Assembly (NCBI RefSeq): GCF_900088415.1
Contig: NZ_FLLQ01000003.1
Location: 186,001-250,000, forward strand
Reading direction: 5' to 3'
From: Vibrio mediterranei
Lineage (GTDB): Bacteria > Pseudomonadota > Gammaproteobacteria > Enterobacterales > Vibrionaceae
Length of the DNA: 64,000 nt
Shown here: positions 28,701-39,790 of the stretch, piece by piece
Position numbering within the stretch: position 1 is the first letter of the stretch
Layout: every line of letters starts with the position of its first letter
The notes under the pieces: generated by a model
Database searches by the model: none
What the model was told of the DNA's origin: nothing
What the model saw: the letters and a program-made list of their open reading frames with translations, nothing else
Translations under genes and position numbers: made by a program

Positions 28701-31700
28701 GTGAGTTCTCGCGTTAATCGGATTGTCCGTTTTTTTCTCTGGTTACTATTGACCGTATTGGTATTACTTGCCTCTGCGGTCACAGTATTGCGTGTGGGTT
28801 TGCCACAGCTAAATAAAATTCAACCAGAAATTGTGACTTGGGTAAACCAAGGAACAGGTCTCAATATTTCTTTGAAAGATGTGCGCGGTTTCTGGCGTAA
28901 CACTCACCCTTCTATTTCTCTTCAAGGTGTTGTTGTTGGTCTGCCTGAAAGTCCTGAAACCAAATTCGAAGTCGGGAACTTAGAGCTCGAATTTGACTTG
29001 ATTCAAACCATTATTCAAAGACAGCCTGTCTTAGCGGATATGGTCATTAATGACATGATGCTGGACATTCGTTCGGTCGATTTACTAAAAGCGACCGAGC
29101 CAAAAACGGTTCAACAGCCCAAGCAACCCGCTGCGAGTGGCGAGCAGTTGGTCAACCGCCTAGATAACTTGTTACTAAGGCAGTTAGATCGCTTTGCTGT
29201 CGCTAATTCAACTGTGTTGTATCAATCTATATCTGGTGAAGAACGTCAGTTAGATATAGAGAATCTGCAATGGCGGAATCAAAAGGCACGCCATTTAGCA
29301 CAGGGCACCATCTCCATTGCCGATGCAAACTTAAACTCACTAGAAGTGAGAGCGGACTTTATTGATAAAGGCTCGCTGTCGAATGTTTCTGGCGACTTTT
29401 ACGTCGCTGTGGACCAAATGTCACTGTCCCCGTGGCTGTCTGAAACTCAAAAGCAGCAAACTGGTATTAAAGATGGTGAAGTCAGCTTACGCAGCTGGAT
29501 TACATTGGATAACAGCACTGCAAAAGAAGCTTATCTTGAAGTGTTACCATCTGAGCTTAGTTGGTCTAAAGATGGCAAAGACCACGATCTATTCGTCGAG
29601 TCTGCGGTTATGCATTTATTGCCATCAGATGCTGGTTGGCAGCTAAATGTTCATGAAGTTCAAGCCAGAACTAATGATGTTCCGTGGCCTGAACTGGATA
29701 TTGCAGCAGAATGGAATCGCCAACAGCAATGGCAAGTGAATATTTCTCAGCTCGATGTGAATGCGTTAAAGCCATTGGCATCACTAAGTTCTGACCCGAG
29801 TGTGGAAGAGTGGTTAACTAAACTTAATCCGGGTGGGCAGATTGAAGATATTCGACTATCCCAAACTAATGGTACTGACTCCCTGAAATATTCGGCACAC
29901 CTTGAGAATATGTCGATGTCGCAATGGGAACTTTTGCCAGGCTTCTCTCATGTCTCAGGATCGGTGCGCGGTAACATGAAGCAAGCTCATGCCCGCGTTA
30001 ACGTTATTGATAATCGTTTCCCTTATGGTGATGTGTTTCAAGCTCCACTGAATATTAAGCAAGGTTTGGTTGATATTCATTGGCAAAATAACGGCGAGCA
30101 AGGTTGGTCGTTATGGTCTGATAAAGTGACGGCTGCGACGCCAGACTTGCAAGTGCTTGGTGCTTTTAGACTTGATTTCCCTAAGAATGACAGCCCATTC
30201 TTGTCATTCTATGCCGAAGCGGATCTTTACAATGCAGGTGAGGTTTGGCGTTATCTGCCAACTTTAGCTATGGGGCAAAGTCTTACAGACTACTTATCGG
30301 CAGCGATCCAAGCGGGTCGAGTCAATACATCTAAGCTGTTGTGGTATGGCAAACTGTCAGACTTCCCATATCGAGAACATAACGGCATGTTCCAAGCTTG
30401 GGTGGGACTTCGCGATGCTAAATTTAGTTTTGATACCAATTGGCCACCACTGACTGATTTACAACTCGATTTGTTGTTCCAGAATGAGACCATGTATTTG
30501 GACTCTCGCTCTGCGACACTGATGAATGTTAAAGGCCAGCGAATCACGGGTCGAATTCCAGTACTCAGTGGTGATGGGCACCTTGAAATAGAAGCGAAGG
30601 CAACAGGTCAAGGTAGTGCCGTCAGGGATTATATGACCGCTTCGCCGCTGGTGGACTCGGTTGGTGCTGCGTTAACTGCGGTTCAAGTTAGTGGTGATGT
30701 GAATGCCGACTTCCAGTTGTATATTCCGTTTTCTGGCGACGATACGCCGTCCAGAGCTTGGGGTTATGCGGAGCTAAAAGACAATCACGTCGAAATTGAT
30801 GCTCCTCCGATGACGCTGGAAAAAGTGTCCGGTAGAGTTGAGTTTGACAATGATGTGGTGAAAGCGACAGGACTGTCTGCAAACTTGCTGAACCAGCCGA
30901 TCTTCCTTGATTTTCAAGGGCAGAATGCTGGCAAAGGTTATTCGGTTGGAATTGATGCGGTTGGAGATTGGAAAACCGCACCACTAGAGCCTTATGTTGG
31001 TGATAAGGTGGTCAGCCGACTGGCAGGGCACTCGCCTTGGAACCTAGACGTGGATATTCAGCTCAACGATGTCGGTTTTACTTATCAGCTTGATCTGAAT
31101 GCTAACCTTGCAACCATTGCGAGTGAATATCCCTATCCTCTCAAAAAAGCGTTTGGTGAATCAGGTAAAGCAAGACTTCAAGCTTCCGGAAACCAACAAG
31201 CTATAACCGCTAGATTGCAGTTACCCTCCGTTAAATATCAAACCGAGATTGATATCACAGGAGAAGTTCCGGTTCTTAAGGCGACTAACTTGGTGTTGGG
31301 GAAAGGTGGGTTCAAAATCAGCCCTATAGTTGGCCATCATTTCCAAGTACGGTCCGATAAGTTCAATGTCGACCAGTGGAGCGAGTTGTTTAAAGAGCCG
31401 CCGAGTGAAAAGAAAGCATTACTAGATGAGCTGAATAAACCGGAGCTTCCATTACCTAAACGGGTAAACGTGGAAGCGAAAGAACTGATGTTAGGTGGTA
31501 TTGAGTGGCACGATGTGAACTTCAATGCCAGATACAAAAAAGGTGGCTGGCAGTTCGATCTTGATAGCCAAGAGGCAAAAGGGCAGGCGAGTTACAGCGA
31601 CAACAACGAGTTGTATGTTGCGTTGAAGCGTCTGCATATCTACGTGCCAGAATTTGATAAGAAGGCACAGGATGATGAGTCGCTGATCACTCAGGAAAAC

Positions 31701-32594
31701 CTTGAAGCGCCATTAGTGACTGAGTTTGATAAAACCTTCTTTGATATCATGCCGGATACTCAACTGACGATTGATAACTTCTGGTTCCAAGGTTACAAAG
31801 TCGGCAAAGTGGATATGGATGTTGAACGACAAGGTAATAAGCTCGTTTGGAAAAAACTGGACTTATCGAGTGGGACAAACAAAGTACATATTGACGGCAA
31901 CTGGATGGTCGCTGGTCAGCAAAATAAAACACAGGTCAACCTAGCAGTCAGTGGTGAGAACAACAGTGATCTTATGGAACGATTTGGTATTACCTCTGGT
32001 ATCCAACGTGCACCATTTGATCTCGACTCAAAGTTAACGTGGGATGGCGCACCATGGTCGATGCGAGTAAATACCGTCAGTGGTGAAATCAGTACTAAGC
32101 TAGGTAAAGGTATTATCTCTGATGTGAGCGGTGCCGCACGCTTGCTTGGTTTGTTTAGCTTGGATTCCATTATTCGTAAGATGCAGCTCGATTTTACCGA
32201 TGTATTTGATAAAGGGATGGCGTTTAACTCAATTACAGGTAGCGGCAAAATCAGAGATGGCGTGTTTGTGACCAATGACATTAAGATGGATGCGGTCGCT
32301 GGTGAAATGACGATTAAAGGATTGGCTGACCTCTCGACTCAAACCGTCGACGCTGAAGTAAACTTTACGCCTGACATGACTTCAGGGATCCCTATCATTA
32401 CGGCTTTTGCGGTGACGCCTCAGACAGCATTGGTTGTGCTTGCCGTGACGACAGTGATATCACCAGTGGTTGAGGTCGTGACACAAGTTAACTACTCAGT
32501 TAAAGGTCCACTGGACTCACCAACGGTAAGTGAGATTTCGAGGAGTCAGGGAGAGTATAAGTTACCTGAAAACCTCAAGAAGGAGATTAAGTAA
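28701..32594 (+). CDS. yhdP: YhdP, AsmA-like phospholipid transport protein
   Basis: A 1297-residue inner-membrane-anchored protein of the AsmA-like family. It starts at a GTG (MSSRVNRIVRFFLWLLL) with one membrane segment (about 8-30), followed by a long repetitive beta-rich periplasmic body and a C-terminal DUF3971/AsmA_2 region. In E. coli YhdP, TamB and YdbH share the task of moving phospholipids to the outer membrane. Placement between rng and tldD matches E. coli. Confidence 0.95.
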   Translation: MSSRVNRIVRFFLWLLLTVLVLLASAVTVLRVGLPQLNKIQPEIVTWVNQGTGLNISLKDVRGFWRNTHPSISLQGVVVGLPESPETKFEVGNLELEFDLIQTIIQRQPVLADMVINDMMLDIRSVDLLKATEPKTVQQPKQPAASGEQLVNRLDNLLLRQLDRFAVANSTVLYQSISGEERQLDIENLQWRNQKARHLAQGTISIADANLNSLEVRADFIDKGSLSNVSGDFYVAVDQMSLSPWLSETQKQQTGIKDGEVSLRSWITLDNSTAKEAYLEVLPSELSWSKDGKDHDLFVESAVMHLLPSDAGWQLNVHEVQARTNDVPWPELDIAAEWNRQQQWQVNISQLDVNALKPLASLSSDPSVEEWLTKLNPGGQIEDIRLSQTNGTDSLKYSAHLENMSMSQWELLPGFSHVSGSVRGNMKQAHARVNVIDNRFPYGDVFQAPLNIKQGLVDIHWQNNGEQGWSLWSDKVTAATPDLQVLGAFRLDFPKNDSPFLSFYAEADLYNAGEVWRYLPTLAMGQSLTDYLSAAIQAGRVNTSKLLWYGKLSDFPYREHNGMFQAWVGLRDAKFSFDTNWPPLTDLQLDLLFQNETMYLDSRSATLMNVKGQRITGRIPVLSGDGHLEIEAKATGQGSAVRDYMTASPLVDSVGAALTAVQVSGDVNADFQLYIPFSGDDTPSRAWGYAELKDNHVEIDAPPMTLEKVSGRVEFDNDVVKATGLSANLLNQPIFLDFQGQNAGKGYSVGIDAVGDWKTAPLEPYVGDKVVSRLAGHSPWNLDVDIQLNDVGFTYQLDLNANLATIASEYPYPLKKAFGESGKARLQASGNQQAITARLQLPSVKYQTEIDITGEVPVLKATNLVLGKGGFKISPIVGHHFQVRSDKFNVDQWSELFKEPPSEKKALLDELNKPELPLPKRVNVEAKELMLGGIEWHDVNFNARYKKGGWQFDLDSQEAKGQASYSDNNELYVALKRLHIYVPEFDKKAQDDESLITQENLEAPLVTEFDKTFFDIMPDTQLTIDNFWFQGYKVGKVDMDVERQGNKLVWKKLDLSSGTNKVHIDGNWMVAGQQNKTQVNLAVSGENNSDLMERFGITSGIQRAPFDLDSKLTWDGAPWSMRVNTVSGEISTKLGKGIISDVSGAARLLGLFSLDSIIRKMQLDFTDVFDKGMAFNSITGSGKIRDGVFVTNDIKMDAVAGEMTIKGLADLSTQTVDAEVNFTPDMTSGIPIITAFAVTPQTALVVLAVTTVISPVVEVVTQVNYSVKGPLDSPTVSEISRSQGEYKLPENLKKEIK

Positions 32595-32598
32595 CACC

Positions 32599-33423
32599 AT
32601 GAGCAAGGAACGCTTTGGCATCATACAAATGACATCAGGACCTGAACCAGAAGAGAACTTCAAGTTCATTGAACATAAGGTTGAGTTTCTTTCTGCTAAG
32701 GGGATGAAGTGGATTCTTACCCCAGAGAACTCGCTGGTTTTTGGTTCCCGTGACGATTATCACCGTCACGCGGAATTTTTAGGAAAAGGCAAGTATCAAG
32801 ACAAGTTATCTGACTTAGCAAGACGCCATCAGATTCACCTTATTATTGGCAGCTTTCCTATTCGGGTTTCTGAAACGGAAGTGACTACAACAACGCTGGT
32901 CTTTGACGTAAATGGGCAGCGTATGAATCATTATGATAAGCTGCATATGTTTGATGTAGACGTCAATGATGGTCACAAAAATTACCGTGAATCAGAAACG
33001 TTTAAAGCGGGTACAAGCATTGCGATGGTGCCGACTGATTTTGGTGCGGTGGGCTTAACCATCTGCTATGACCTGCGTTTCCCACATCTATTCAGTGCGT
33101 TGAGGGCTCAAGGGGCGAGCGTAATTGTTGTGCCTGCGGCATTTACTGCGGTGACTGGAAAGGCACATTGGGAAGTCCTGTTGCGTGCTAGAGCGATTGA
33201 AAACCAATGTTGGATAGTCGCAGCTAATCAATGTGGCACCCACCCGTGTGGAAGAGAAACCTGGGGACACTCTATGGTGATATCGCCTTGGGGAGAGGTT
33301 CAAGGACAGCTTGAGCAGCAGACAGGTACAATAACCGCCGAACTGAATTTTGATGTTGTTGAAGAAGTGAGACAGAGTATGCCTGTCGCTAAACACATTC
33401 GATTTGAACAGCACTTACACTAA
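32599..33423 (+). CDS. Carbon-nitrogen hydrolase (nitrilase superfamily)
   Basis: A 274-residue cytoplasmic hydrolase with the Glu-Lys-Cys triad: Glu in [11 protein letters not shown], Lys in [12 protein letters not shown], Cys in [10 protein letters not shown]. The subgroup resembles Nit1/NitB-like proteins that repair deaminated glutathione, but the exact substrate cannot be read from sequence. The start at 32599 ([14 protein letters not shown]) follows yhdP by 4 bp, with GGAG upstream; an ORF extension into yhdP from 32530 is rejected. It is an extra gene between yhdP and tldD relative to E. coli. Confidence 0.9.
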   Translation: MSKERFGIIQMTSGPEPEENFKFIEHKVEFLSAKGMKWILTPENSLVFGSRDDYHRHAEFLGKGKYQDKLSDLARRHQIHLIIGSFPIRVSETEVTTTTLVFDVNGQRMNHYDKLHMFDVDVNDGHKNYRESETFKAGTSIAMVPTDFGAVGLTICYDLRFPHLFSALRAQGASVIVVPAAFTAVTGKAHWEVLLRARAIENQCWIVAANQCGTHPCGRETWGHSMVISPWGEVQGQLEQQTGTITAELNFDVVEEVRQSMPVAKHIRFEQHLH

Positions 33424-33449
33424 TTATATTTACTATAAAGAGTAATCAT

Positions 33450-34889
33450 ATGGAACGCATAGAAGACGCGCTATTAGGGCCTACAGGTCTGTCTGAGCAA
33501 GATATTGAAGCTACGCTTGCGAGCATTGCAACTCGCCAGATTGACTATGCGGATATCTATTTTCAATCCAGCTGGCACGAATCTCTAGTGCTCGAAGACA
33601 GCATCATCAAGGACGGTTCATTTAATATCGACCGCGGTGTTGGTGTTAGAGCGGTTGCTGGCGAAAAAACGGGTTTTGCATACTCAGACCAAATCACACT
33701 GGATGGTCTGAAGCAAAGTGCAGTAGCGGCAAGAGGCATTGCACAGCAAGGTCAAAGCGCGCAAGTTAACGCGCTTACTCGTCGCGATAATCAAGCTTAC
33801 TATGCAGCGGTTAACCCATTAGAAAGTTGGGAAAAACAACAAAAAACTGAACTGCTAAAGCAGCTTGATGCCTACATTCGTACTAAAGAGCCTTTAGTTA
33901 AAGAAGTCTCTGTCAGCTTAAGTGGCGTCTATGAGCAAATGCTAGTGGCGGCAACCGATGGAACCTTTGCTGGAGATGTGCGCCCATTGGTGCGCTTATC
34001 TATCAGTGTATTAGCACAGAAAGGCGACCGTCGTGAGCGAGGTAGTGCCGGTGGTGGTGGCCGCTATGGTTACGATTTCTTCCTCTCAACAGAAGAAGGT
34101 CAACAAGTCGCTTACAACTATGCCGATGAAGCCATTCGCCAAGCGCTAGTCAATCTGGAAGCGATTGACGCACCTGCTGGTACTATGCCAGTTGTACTAG
34201 GTTCTGGTTGGCCGGGAGTACTGTTACACGAAGCCGTAGGTCATGGCCTAGAGGGTGATTTTAACCGTAAAGAGTCATCAGTATTCTCTGGCAAGGTAGG
34301 TCAGCAAGTCACATCAAACCTGTGTACGATTGTTGATGATGGAACACTGCAAGACCTTCGTGGTTCGCTTAACGTGGACGATGAGGGTGTTCATGGACAG
34401 TACAATACGTTGATTGAAAATGGCACTCTGAAAGGTTACATGCAAGACAAGCTTAATGCGCGTCTAATGGGAGTAAACCCTACAGGTAACGCCCGTCGTG
34501 AATCCTATGCCCACTTACCTATGCCTCGTATGACCAACACTTATATGTTGCCGGGTGAGCATTCTCCAGAAGAAATTATCTCTACCGTGAAGAAAGGTCT
34601 TTATGCACCAAACTTTGGTGGTGGTCAGGTTGATATTACCTCTGGCAAGTTTGTGTTCTCAGCATCAGAAGCGTATCTCATCGAAGACGGTAAGATTACT
34701 GCGCCAGTGAAAGGTGCGACGCTAATTGGCTCTGGTATCGAAGCGATGCAGCAAGTCTCTATGGTGGGTAATGACCTGAGTATCGACCGCGGTGTTGGCG
34801 TCTGTGGTAAGGCTGGGCAAAGTGTGCCAGTTGGTGTTGGTCAGCCAAGCTTGAAGTTAGATGCACTAACTGTCGGCGGTACTGACTAA
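33450..34889 (+). CDS. tldD: Metalloprotease TldD
   Basis: A 479-residue peptidase subunit of the TldD/TldE (PmbA) heterodimer, which degrades unfolded peptides and takes part in microcin B17 maturation and CcdA turnover in E. coli. The metal site HExxxH reads HEAVGH in [14 protein letters not shown]. The partner TldE is not in this window, as in E. coli where it is encoded elsewhere. Last gene of the mre-to-tldD run. Confidence 0.97.
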   Translation: MERIEDALLGPTGLSEQDIEATLASIATRQIDYADIYFQSSWHESLVLEDSIIKDGSFNIDRGVGVRAVAGEKTGFAYSDQITLDGLKQSAVAARGIAQQGQSAQVNALTRRDNQAYYAAVNPLESWEKQQKTELLKQLDAYIRTKEPLVKEVSVSLSGVYEQMLVAATDGTFAGDVRPLVRLSISVLAQKGDRRERGSAGGGGRYGYDFFLSTEEGQQVAYNYADEAIRQALVNLEAIDAPAGTMPVVLGSGWPGVLLHEAVGHGLEGDFNRKESSVFSGKVGQQVTSNLCTIVDDGTLQDLRGSLNVDDEGVHGQYNTLIENGTLKGYMQDKLNARLMGVNPTGNARRESYAHLPMPRMTNTYMLPGEHSPEEIISTVKKGLYAPNFGGGQVDITSGKFVFSASEAYLIEDGKITAPVKGATLIGSGIEAMQQVSMVGNDLSIDRGVGVCGKAGQSVPVGVGQPSLKLDALTVGGTD

Positions 34890-34915
34890 GTTCACAAGTA
34901 TAAAGCAAAAACTAC

Positions 34916-34943
34916 CGTCATCCCCTTTTTCAAGGGGATGACG
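34916..34943. terminator. Hairpin between convergent tldD and the PhoH-like gene
   Basis: Ten-bp perfect stem CGTCATCCCC/GGGGATGACG with loop TTTTTCAA. On the minus strand a TTTTT follows four bases after the stem; on the plus strand there is none. It may act on both converging genes, more clearly on the minus-strand one. Confidence 0.6.
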
Positions 34944-34953
34944 TCTCAGCCAC

Positions 34954-36330
34954 TTACAAGTTTTCCTCTGCAAATTCGGCCAATCTACTTCTTACCACAC
35001 CATTTAAGTGAATGTTGGCACTGCCTCCGAAGTTCTTAAAGCGCTCAACCATATACGTTAACCCTGATGTTACTGGCGTTAAGTACGGGGAATCAATTTG
35101 TGCTAAGTTACCCGAGCAGACAATCTTAGTCCCCTCACCACAGCGAGTAATGATGGTTTTAATCTGAGAGGCTGTTAAGTTCTGGCACTCATCGAGTAAA
35201 ACAAACGCATTTTGGATTGAACGTCCGCGCATGAAGTTAATAGATTTGAACTGAATATTCGCTTTATCACAGATGTATTTCAGTGAGCCCTCAGTGCAGT
35301 GATCGTTCTTGTGTAGCGCTTCGAGTGTATCGGTAATGGCAGCCAACCAAGGCATCATTTTTTCTTCCTCAGTACCCGGAAGAAAACCGATGGACTCGCC
35401 AATATCTGGTGTATTTCGGGTGACGATGATCTTATCGAACATACCTCTCTCTATCGTCATCTCTAGCGCTGCAGCCATAGCGAGTAGCGTCTTACCACTA
35501 CCAGCGGCACCTGTGAGAATCACTAAATCGATATCAGGGTCGAGTAAAGCATCCATGGCCATGCCTTGGTAGATATTCTTAGGGCGAATGTCCCATGCTT
35601 GTCGACACAATAGGCGTTCTTGGCTCAGATCTCGAATTGTCACTTTATCACTATCAATGTCGGCTACTCGTCCAGCAAAATCACTACTATCATCGATCAA
35701 GTATTGATTGATAAACGTTGGGTCAATCGCGGCTCTGTCGAAAGTGTGATATGTCTTGTTGGCGAGAGTTTTGGTTTCTACCTCGTCAATATGTTCCCAA
35801 AACGCCCCTTCAGATTTTTGAAAACCTTTTGTGAGGTACTGAACATCATCGATTAGTTGATCAGTACGGTAGTCTTCAACAAAGCGAACACCAGCTCCTT
35901 TAGCTCTTAAGCGCATGTTGATGTCTTTAGTGACTAAAACGACTTCTCGAGGAGAGCGTTTATTTTGCAAGTAGAGCACCGCATTGAGAATCCGGTTGTC
36001 GCCTTCCTTGTCGGCGAAAGCTTTGACTGTTTCTTGCAGCACATAATCTGCCAATATTGAAATGGTTCCTGTTGCTTCCATTTGGTGAGAGAAGGGAATT
36101 CCTTCAGAAATTTCATCAGGCGTCGCTTCTTTAAAGATATCTTCAAGAGCTCTAATTGCGACGCGTGCATCACGAGCAACATCGCGTTTGCTGTCCTTAA
36201 TGCGATCGAGTTCTTCAAGTACGGTCATGGGTATGACGACGTCGTGTTCTTTGAACGAAAAAATGGCGTGGGGTTCGTGGAGAAGGATGTTGGTGTCGAG
36301 AACGAAAAATTTACGGTCGGTATCGCCCAT
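34954..36330 (-). CDS. PIN domain-PhoH ATPase fusion protein
   Basis: A 458-residue protein. The N-terminal PIN ribonuclease domain (about 8-140) starts FFVLDTNILLHEP with the first acidic residues; the C-terminal PhoH ATPase has Walker A GAAGSGKT (274-281) and Walker B FVLLDECQN. PIN-PhoH proteins (PhoH2 in mycobacteria) act as RNA helicase-nucleases; the activity here is inferred. I choose the start MGDTDRK at 36330 because AAGGAG lies just upstream; six codons longer is possible (36348). It is monocistronic and divergent from rapA. Confidence 0.92.
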   Translation of the reverse strand: MGDTDRKFFVLDTNILLHEPHAIFSFKEHDVVIPMTVLEELDRIKDSKRDVARDARVAIRALEDIFKEATPDEISEGIPFSHQMEATGTISILADYVLQETVKAFADKEGDNRILNAVLYLQNKRSPREVVLVTKDINMRLRAKGAGVRFVEDYRTDQLIDDVQYLTKGFQKSEGAFWEHIDEVETKTLANKTYHTFDRAAIDPTFINQYLIDDSSDFAGRVADIDSDKVTIRDLSQERLLCRQAWDIRPKNIYQGMAMDALLDPDIDLVILTGAAGSGKTLLAMAAALEMTIERGMFDKIIVTRNTPDIGESIGFLPGTEEEKMMPWLAAITDTLEALHKNDHCTEGSLKYICDKANIQFKSINFMRGRSIQNAFVLLDECQNLTASQIKTIITRCGEGTKIVCSGNLAQIDSPYLTPVTSGLTYMVERFKNFGGSANIHLNGVVRSRLAEFAEENL

Positions 36331-36645
36331 AGAGTCTCCTTGCCGCAACTGGCGCTTGTCCTTTGCGGTTAACTCGGATTGGGAACGAGTCAGACTGGGG
36401 TCAATGCTGGCTCGGATTTCCTATCTTAGTGAGTCAACCTTGCTATGTTCAATCGATGGTTAGTCTGATTGAACCTGATACCCTTGTATCCAATTAAAAC
36501 ATGGTTCTTTGGTAACATGTTATTAACCTTTACAATTTGAGTATAAGTGAAAAAACTCACTTTGGTCTTTACATTTGCCACTATTTTTTTGCAGTTTGAT
36601 GTCAGCCACGACAATACAAAAAAAACTTAGGATTTCCTTGTAATT

Positions 36646-36665
36646 GGCGTGACCTGCATCACGCC
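36646..36665. repeat. Inverted repeat upstream of rapA
   Basis: GGCGTGA and TCACGCC, 7 bp each, around CCTGCA. No T-run follows. Confidence 0.6.
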
Positions 36666-36685
36666 TTCAAGTAAGATTAGCGACC

Positions 36686-36703
36686 TTTCACCCTAGGGTG
36701 AAA
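36686..36703. repeat. 18-bp perfect palindrome upstream of rapA
   Basis: TTTCACCCTAGGGTGAAA is its own reverse complement, with no loop. This favours binding of a dimeric protein over an RNA hairpin. Protein not identified. Confidence 0.65.
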
Positions 36704-36705
36704 AT

Positions 36706-36720
36706 GAGCAATATTTGCTC
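36706..36720. repeat. Short palindrome next to the 18-bp palindrome
   Basis: GAGCAA-TAT-TTGCTC, two bases after the 18-bp palindrome. Together they look like two adjacent operator sites. Confidence 0.55.
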
Positions 36721-36821
36721 TATCACCTACTATTATTTGGGCGGGGTTTTGAGCTTAGTTTTCGACTGAGTTACCGTTTGAATGACCAAAAGATATCGAT
36801 ACGAGTTGAGGTAGTCTCTCT

Positions 36822-39731
36822 ATGACATTTGCTTTAGGGCAGCGCTGGATTAGCGATACGGAAAGTGATTTAGGTTTAGGTACGGTCGTCGCATTGGATG
36901 CGAGAACAGTGTCTCTTATGTTTGCAGCATCAGAAGAAAACCGTGTGTACGCACGCAGTGATGCGCCAGTCACCAGAGTTATCTTTAATGTTGGCGATGT
37001 CATAGATAGCCAAGAAGGTTGGACGCTTCTAGTTGAAGAAGTGCTCGAAGACCAAGGCGTATTAACGTATGTCGGTATACGTCAAGATACAGAAGAGCAG
37101 GGCGTTGCATTACGCGAGATCTTCTTGAGCCATCAAATTCGTTTTAACAAGCCGCAAGACAAATTGTTTGCAGGCCAAATCGACCGAATGGATAACTTTG
37201 TACTGCGCTATCGTGCACTAAGCAATCAATACGAACAACACAAAAGTCCTATGCGCGGTCTTTGTGGCATGCGTGCAGGCTTGATTCCTCATCAGCTCTT
37301 TATTGCTCATGAAGTGGGGCGTCGTTATGCGCCACGTGTATTACTGGCTGATGAAGTTGGTCTCGGAAAAACCATTGAAGCAGGTATGATCATTCACCAG
37401 CAAGTGCTGTCTGGCCGTGCTCAACGTGTTTTGATTGTGGTACCAGAGACACTACAGCATCAATGGTTGGTAGAAATGATGCGTCGTTTCAATCTGCATT
37501 TCTCTATTTTTGATGAAGAACGCTGCATTGAGGCATACGCAGAGGCGGATAACCCGTTTGATACTCAACAGTTTGTCCTATGCTCTTTGGACTTTTTACG
37601 TAAGAGTCGTAAACGTTTTGAACAAGCATTGGAAGGCGAATGGGATCTGCTGGTCGTGGATGAAGCGCACCACCTTGAGTGGAGTCAAGACAATCCAAGT
37701 CGTCAGTACCAAGTCATTGAAGCGTTGGCCGAAAAGACACCGGGTGTCCTTTTGCTAACAGCAACACCAGAGCAGTTGGGACGCGAAAGCCACTTTGCAC
37801 GATTGCGCCTTCTCGATTCAGACCGTTTCTTTGATTATGAATCTTTCGTTAAAGAAGAAGAGCAATATGCGCCAGTTGCCGATGCAGTAACAGCTCTGTT
37901 CTCAGGGGAAGCGCTGAGCAATGAGGCGAAAAACCAAATTACTGAGCTATTGTCTGAGCAAGACGTTGAGCCATTGTTCAACGTTCTAGATAGCAATGCC
38001 AGTGATGAAGAAAAAGCCACGGCACGTCAAGAGCTTATCGACAACCTAATGGATCGCCACGGTACTGGACGAGTGCTGTTCCGAAATACGCGTGCCGCGA
38101 TTAAAGGCTTTCCAAAGCGTAACGTAAACCTTGTGCCGATGCCGATTCCACAGCAATACACCACCTCTATGCGCGTATCAGGCATGATTGGTGGCAAGAT
38201 GGCACCAGAAGCACGCGCGATGAAAATGCTTTACCCTGAAGAGATTTTCCAAGAGTTTGAAGGCGAAGACTCTAGCTGGTGGCAGTTCGATTCTCGTGTT
38301 AACTGGCTGATTGAAAAGATCACAGCAAAGCGCAGCGAGAAAGTGTTGGTGATTGCATCACGTGCAAGTACCGCTCTTCAGCTTGAGCAAGCGTTGCGTG
38401 AACGTGAAGGTATCCGTGCAACTGTGTTCCATGAAGGTATGTCGATTCTTGAACGTGATAAAGCAGCAGCCTACTTCGCTCAAGAAGAAGGTGGTGCTCA
38501 GGTCTTGATCTGTAGTGAAATTGGTTCTGAAGGTCGTAACTTCCAGTTTGCGAACCAACTGGTGATGTTTGATTTACCATTCAACCCAGACTTGCTAGAA
38601 CAGCGTATTGGCCGTTTGGACCGTATTGGTCAGAAGCGTGATATTGACGTGCACGTTCCCTATTTAGAGAACACCTCTCAAGCGATACTAGCACGTTGGT
38701 TCGATGAAGGACTCAATGCATTTGCTGAGACGTGTCCAACGGGACGTATGGTGTATGACCGCTATGAAGAGAGCATTATCAACATGCTTGCGAGTGGCGA
38801 TACGACCGAGCTGGATGAGGTGATTGAAGGCTCAAGACATTACAACCAAGAGCTTAAGCATGAACTTGAGCAAGGCCGTGACCGTTTACTTGAGATGCAT
38901 TCTAATGGTGGTGAAGCAGCGCAAGAGATTGTCGAAAAGATTGCAGCGACCGATGGCGATACTAACTTAGTCACATTCGCACTGAGTTTGTTTGACACCA
39001 TTGGTTTAAACCAAGATGACAAAGGTGAAAACGCTCTGGTGGTGACGCCTTCTGAGCATATGATGGTACCGAGCTATCCAGGCCTACCGTATGAAGGAGC
39101 AACCATTACGTTTGACCGTGATACGGCGCTTTCTCGTGAAGATATGAACTTTATTAGTTGGGAACATCCAATGATTCAGGGCGGTATCGATCTCGTGATG
39201 AGTGAAGGCGTAGGGACGTGCGCCGTTTCGCTTCTGAAAAACAAAGCACTGCCAGTCGGTACTATCTTATTGGAGTTGGTGTATGTTGTGGATGCGCAAG
39301 CACCAAAACAGAGTGGTATTAGCCGCTTCTTACCACCAACACCGATTCGCTTGATGATGGATGCTCGCGGTAATGATCTCTCTTCACAAGTAGAGTTTGA
39401 AGGCTTCAACCGTCAACTTAGCCCAGTTAATCGCCATTTAGGCAGTAAATTGGTGACGTCTGTTCAAGCCGATGTTCATCGATTGATCGAATCGGGTAAT
39501 GAGGCGGTCGAAGAGAAAGTCATGGCGGTTCGAGAGCAAGCGCATAAAGCGATGTATGCGAGCTTGAATGGTGAACTAGAACGCTTACAGGCGCTAAAAG
39601 CGGTAAACCCAAATATTCGTGACGAGGAAATCGAAGCGATTGAAGCTCAAATCAAAGAGCTTGATGGCTATATTGCGAAAGCTCAAGTCCAACTGGATTC
39701 ACTACGTCTGATCGTTGTCAGCCACAACTAA
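36822..39731 (+). CDS. rapA: RNA polymerase-associated ATPase RapA (HepA)
   Basis: A 969-residue Swi2/Snf2-type ATPase that binds RNA polymerase and helps it recycle. The N-terminus has SH3/Tudor-like domains ([20 protein letters not shown]). Motifs: [50 protein letters not shown] and [12 protein letters not shown]. Full length compared with E. coli RapA (968). It is followed by rluA as in E. coli. The upstream region has a palindrome cluster. Confidence 0.98.
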   Translation: MTFALGQRWISDTESDLGLGTVVALDARTVSLMFAASEENRVYARSDAPVTRVIFNVGDVIDSQEGWTLLVEEVLEDQGVLTYVGIRQDTEEQGVALREIFLSHQIRFNKPQDKLFAGQIDRMDNFVLRYRALSNQYEQHKSPMRGLCGMRAGLIPHQLFIAHEVGRRYAPRVLLADEVGLGKTIEAGMIIHQQVLSGRAQRVLIVVPETLQHQWLVEMMRRFNLHFSIFDEERCIEAYAEADNPFDTQQFVLCSLDFLRKSRKRFEQALEGEWDLLVVDEAHHLEWSQDNPSRQYQVIEALAEKTPGVLLLTATPEQLGRESHFARLRLLDSDRFFDYESFVKEEEQYAPVADAVTALFSGEALSNEAKNQITELLSEQDVEPLFNVLDSNASDEEKATARQELIDNLMDRHGTGRVLFRNTRAAIKGFPKRNVNLVPMPIPQQYTTSMRVSGMIGGKMAPEARAMKMLYPEEIFQEFEGEDSSWWQFDSRVNWLIEKITAKRSEKVLVIASRASTALQLEQALREREGIRATVFHEGMSILERDKAAAYFAQEEGGAQVLICSEIGSEGRNFQFANQLVMFDLPFNPDLLEQRIGRLDRIGQKRDIDVHVPYLENTSQAILARWFDEGLNAFAETCPTGRMVYDRYEESIINMLASGDTTELDEVIEGSRHYNQELKHELEQGRDRLLEMHSNGGEAAQEIVEKIAATDGDTNLVTFALSLFDTIGLNQDDKGENALVVTPSEHMMVPSYPGLPYEGATITFDRDTALSREDMNFISWEHPMIQGGIDLVMSEGVGTCAVSLLKNKALPVGTILLELVYVVDAQAPKQSGISRFLPPTPIRLMMDARGNDLSSQVEFEGFNRQLSPVNRHLGSKLVTSVQADVHRLIESGNEAVEEKVMAVREQAHKAMYASLNGELERLQALKAVNPNIRDEEIEAIEAQIKELDGYIAKAQVQLDSLRLIVVSHN

Positions 39732-39742
39732 TAACACAAAAT

Positions 39743-39764
39743 AGGGCGCAGATATCTGCGTCCT
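39743..39764. repeat. Inverted repeat between rapA and rluA
   Basis: A near-palindrome centred on GCGCAGATATCTGCG with about 10 paired bases. No T-tail, so a full terminator is unlikely; a 3'-end stabiliser or pause is possible. Confidence 0.45.
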
Positions 39765-39790
39765 ACGTCATTGTGATGCGGTAAATTATT

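Larger units (their letters stand above)
36331..36821. other. 491-bp intergenic region rich in inverted repeats, upstream of rapA
   Basis: No gene is seen. The left end holds the PhoH-like gene's promoter. Inverted repeats follow: AAGTGA/TCACTT around AAAAAC (36545-36562), GGCGTGA/TCACGCC (36646-36665), an 18-bp palindrome (36686-36703), and GAGCAA/TTGCTC (36706-36720). The last three lie within 75 bp and end about 100 bp before rapA, which is where an operator or an RNA leader would be. Confidence 0.6.
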
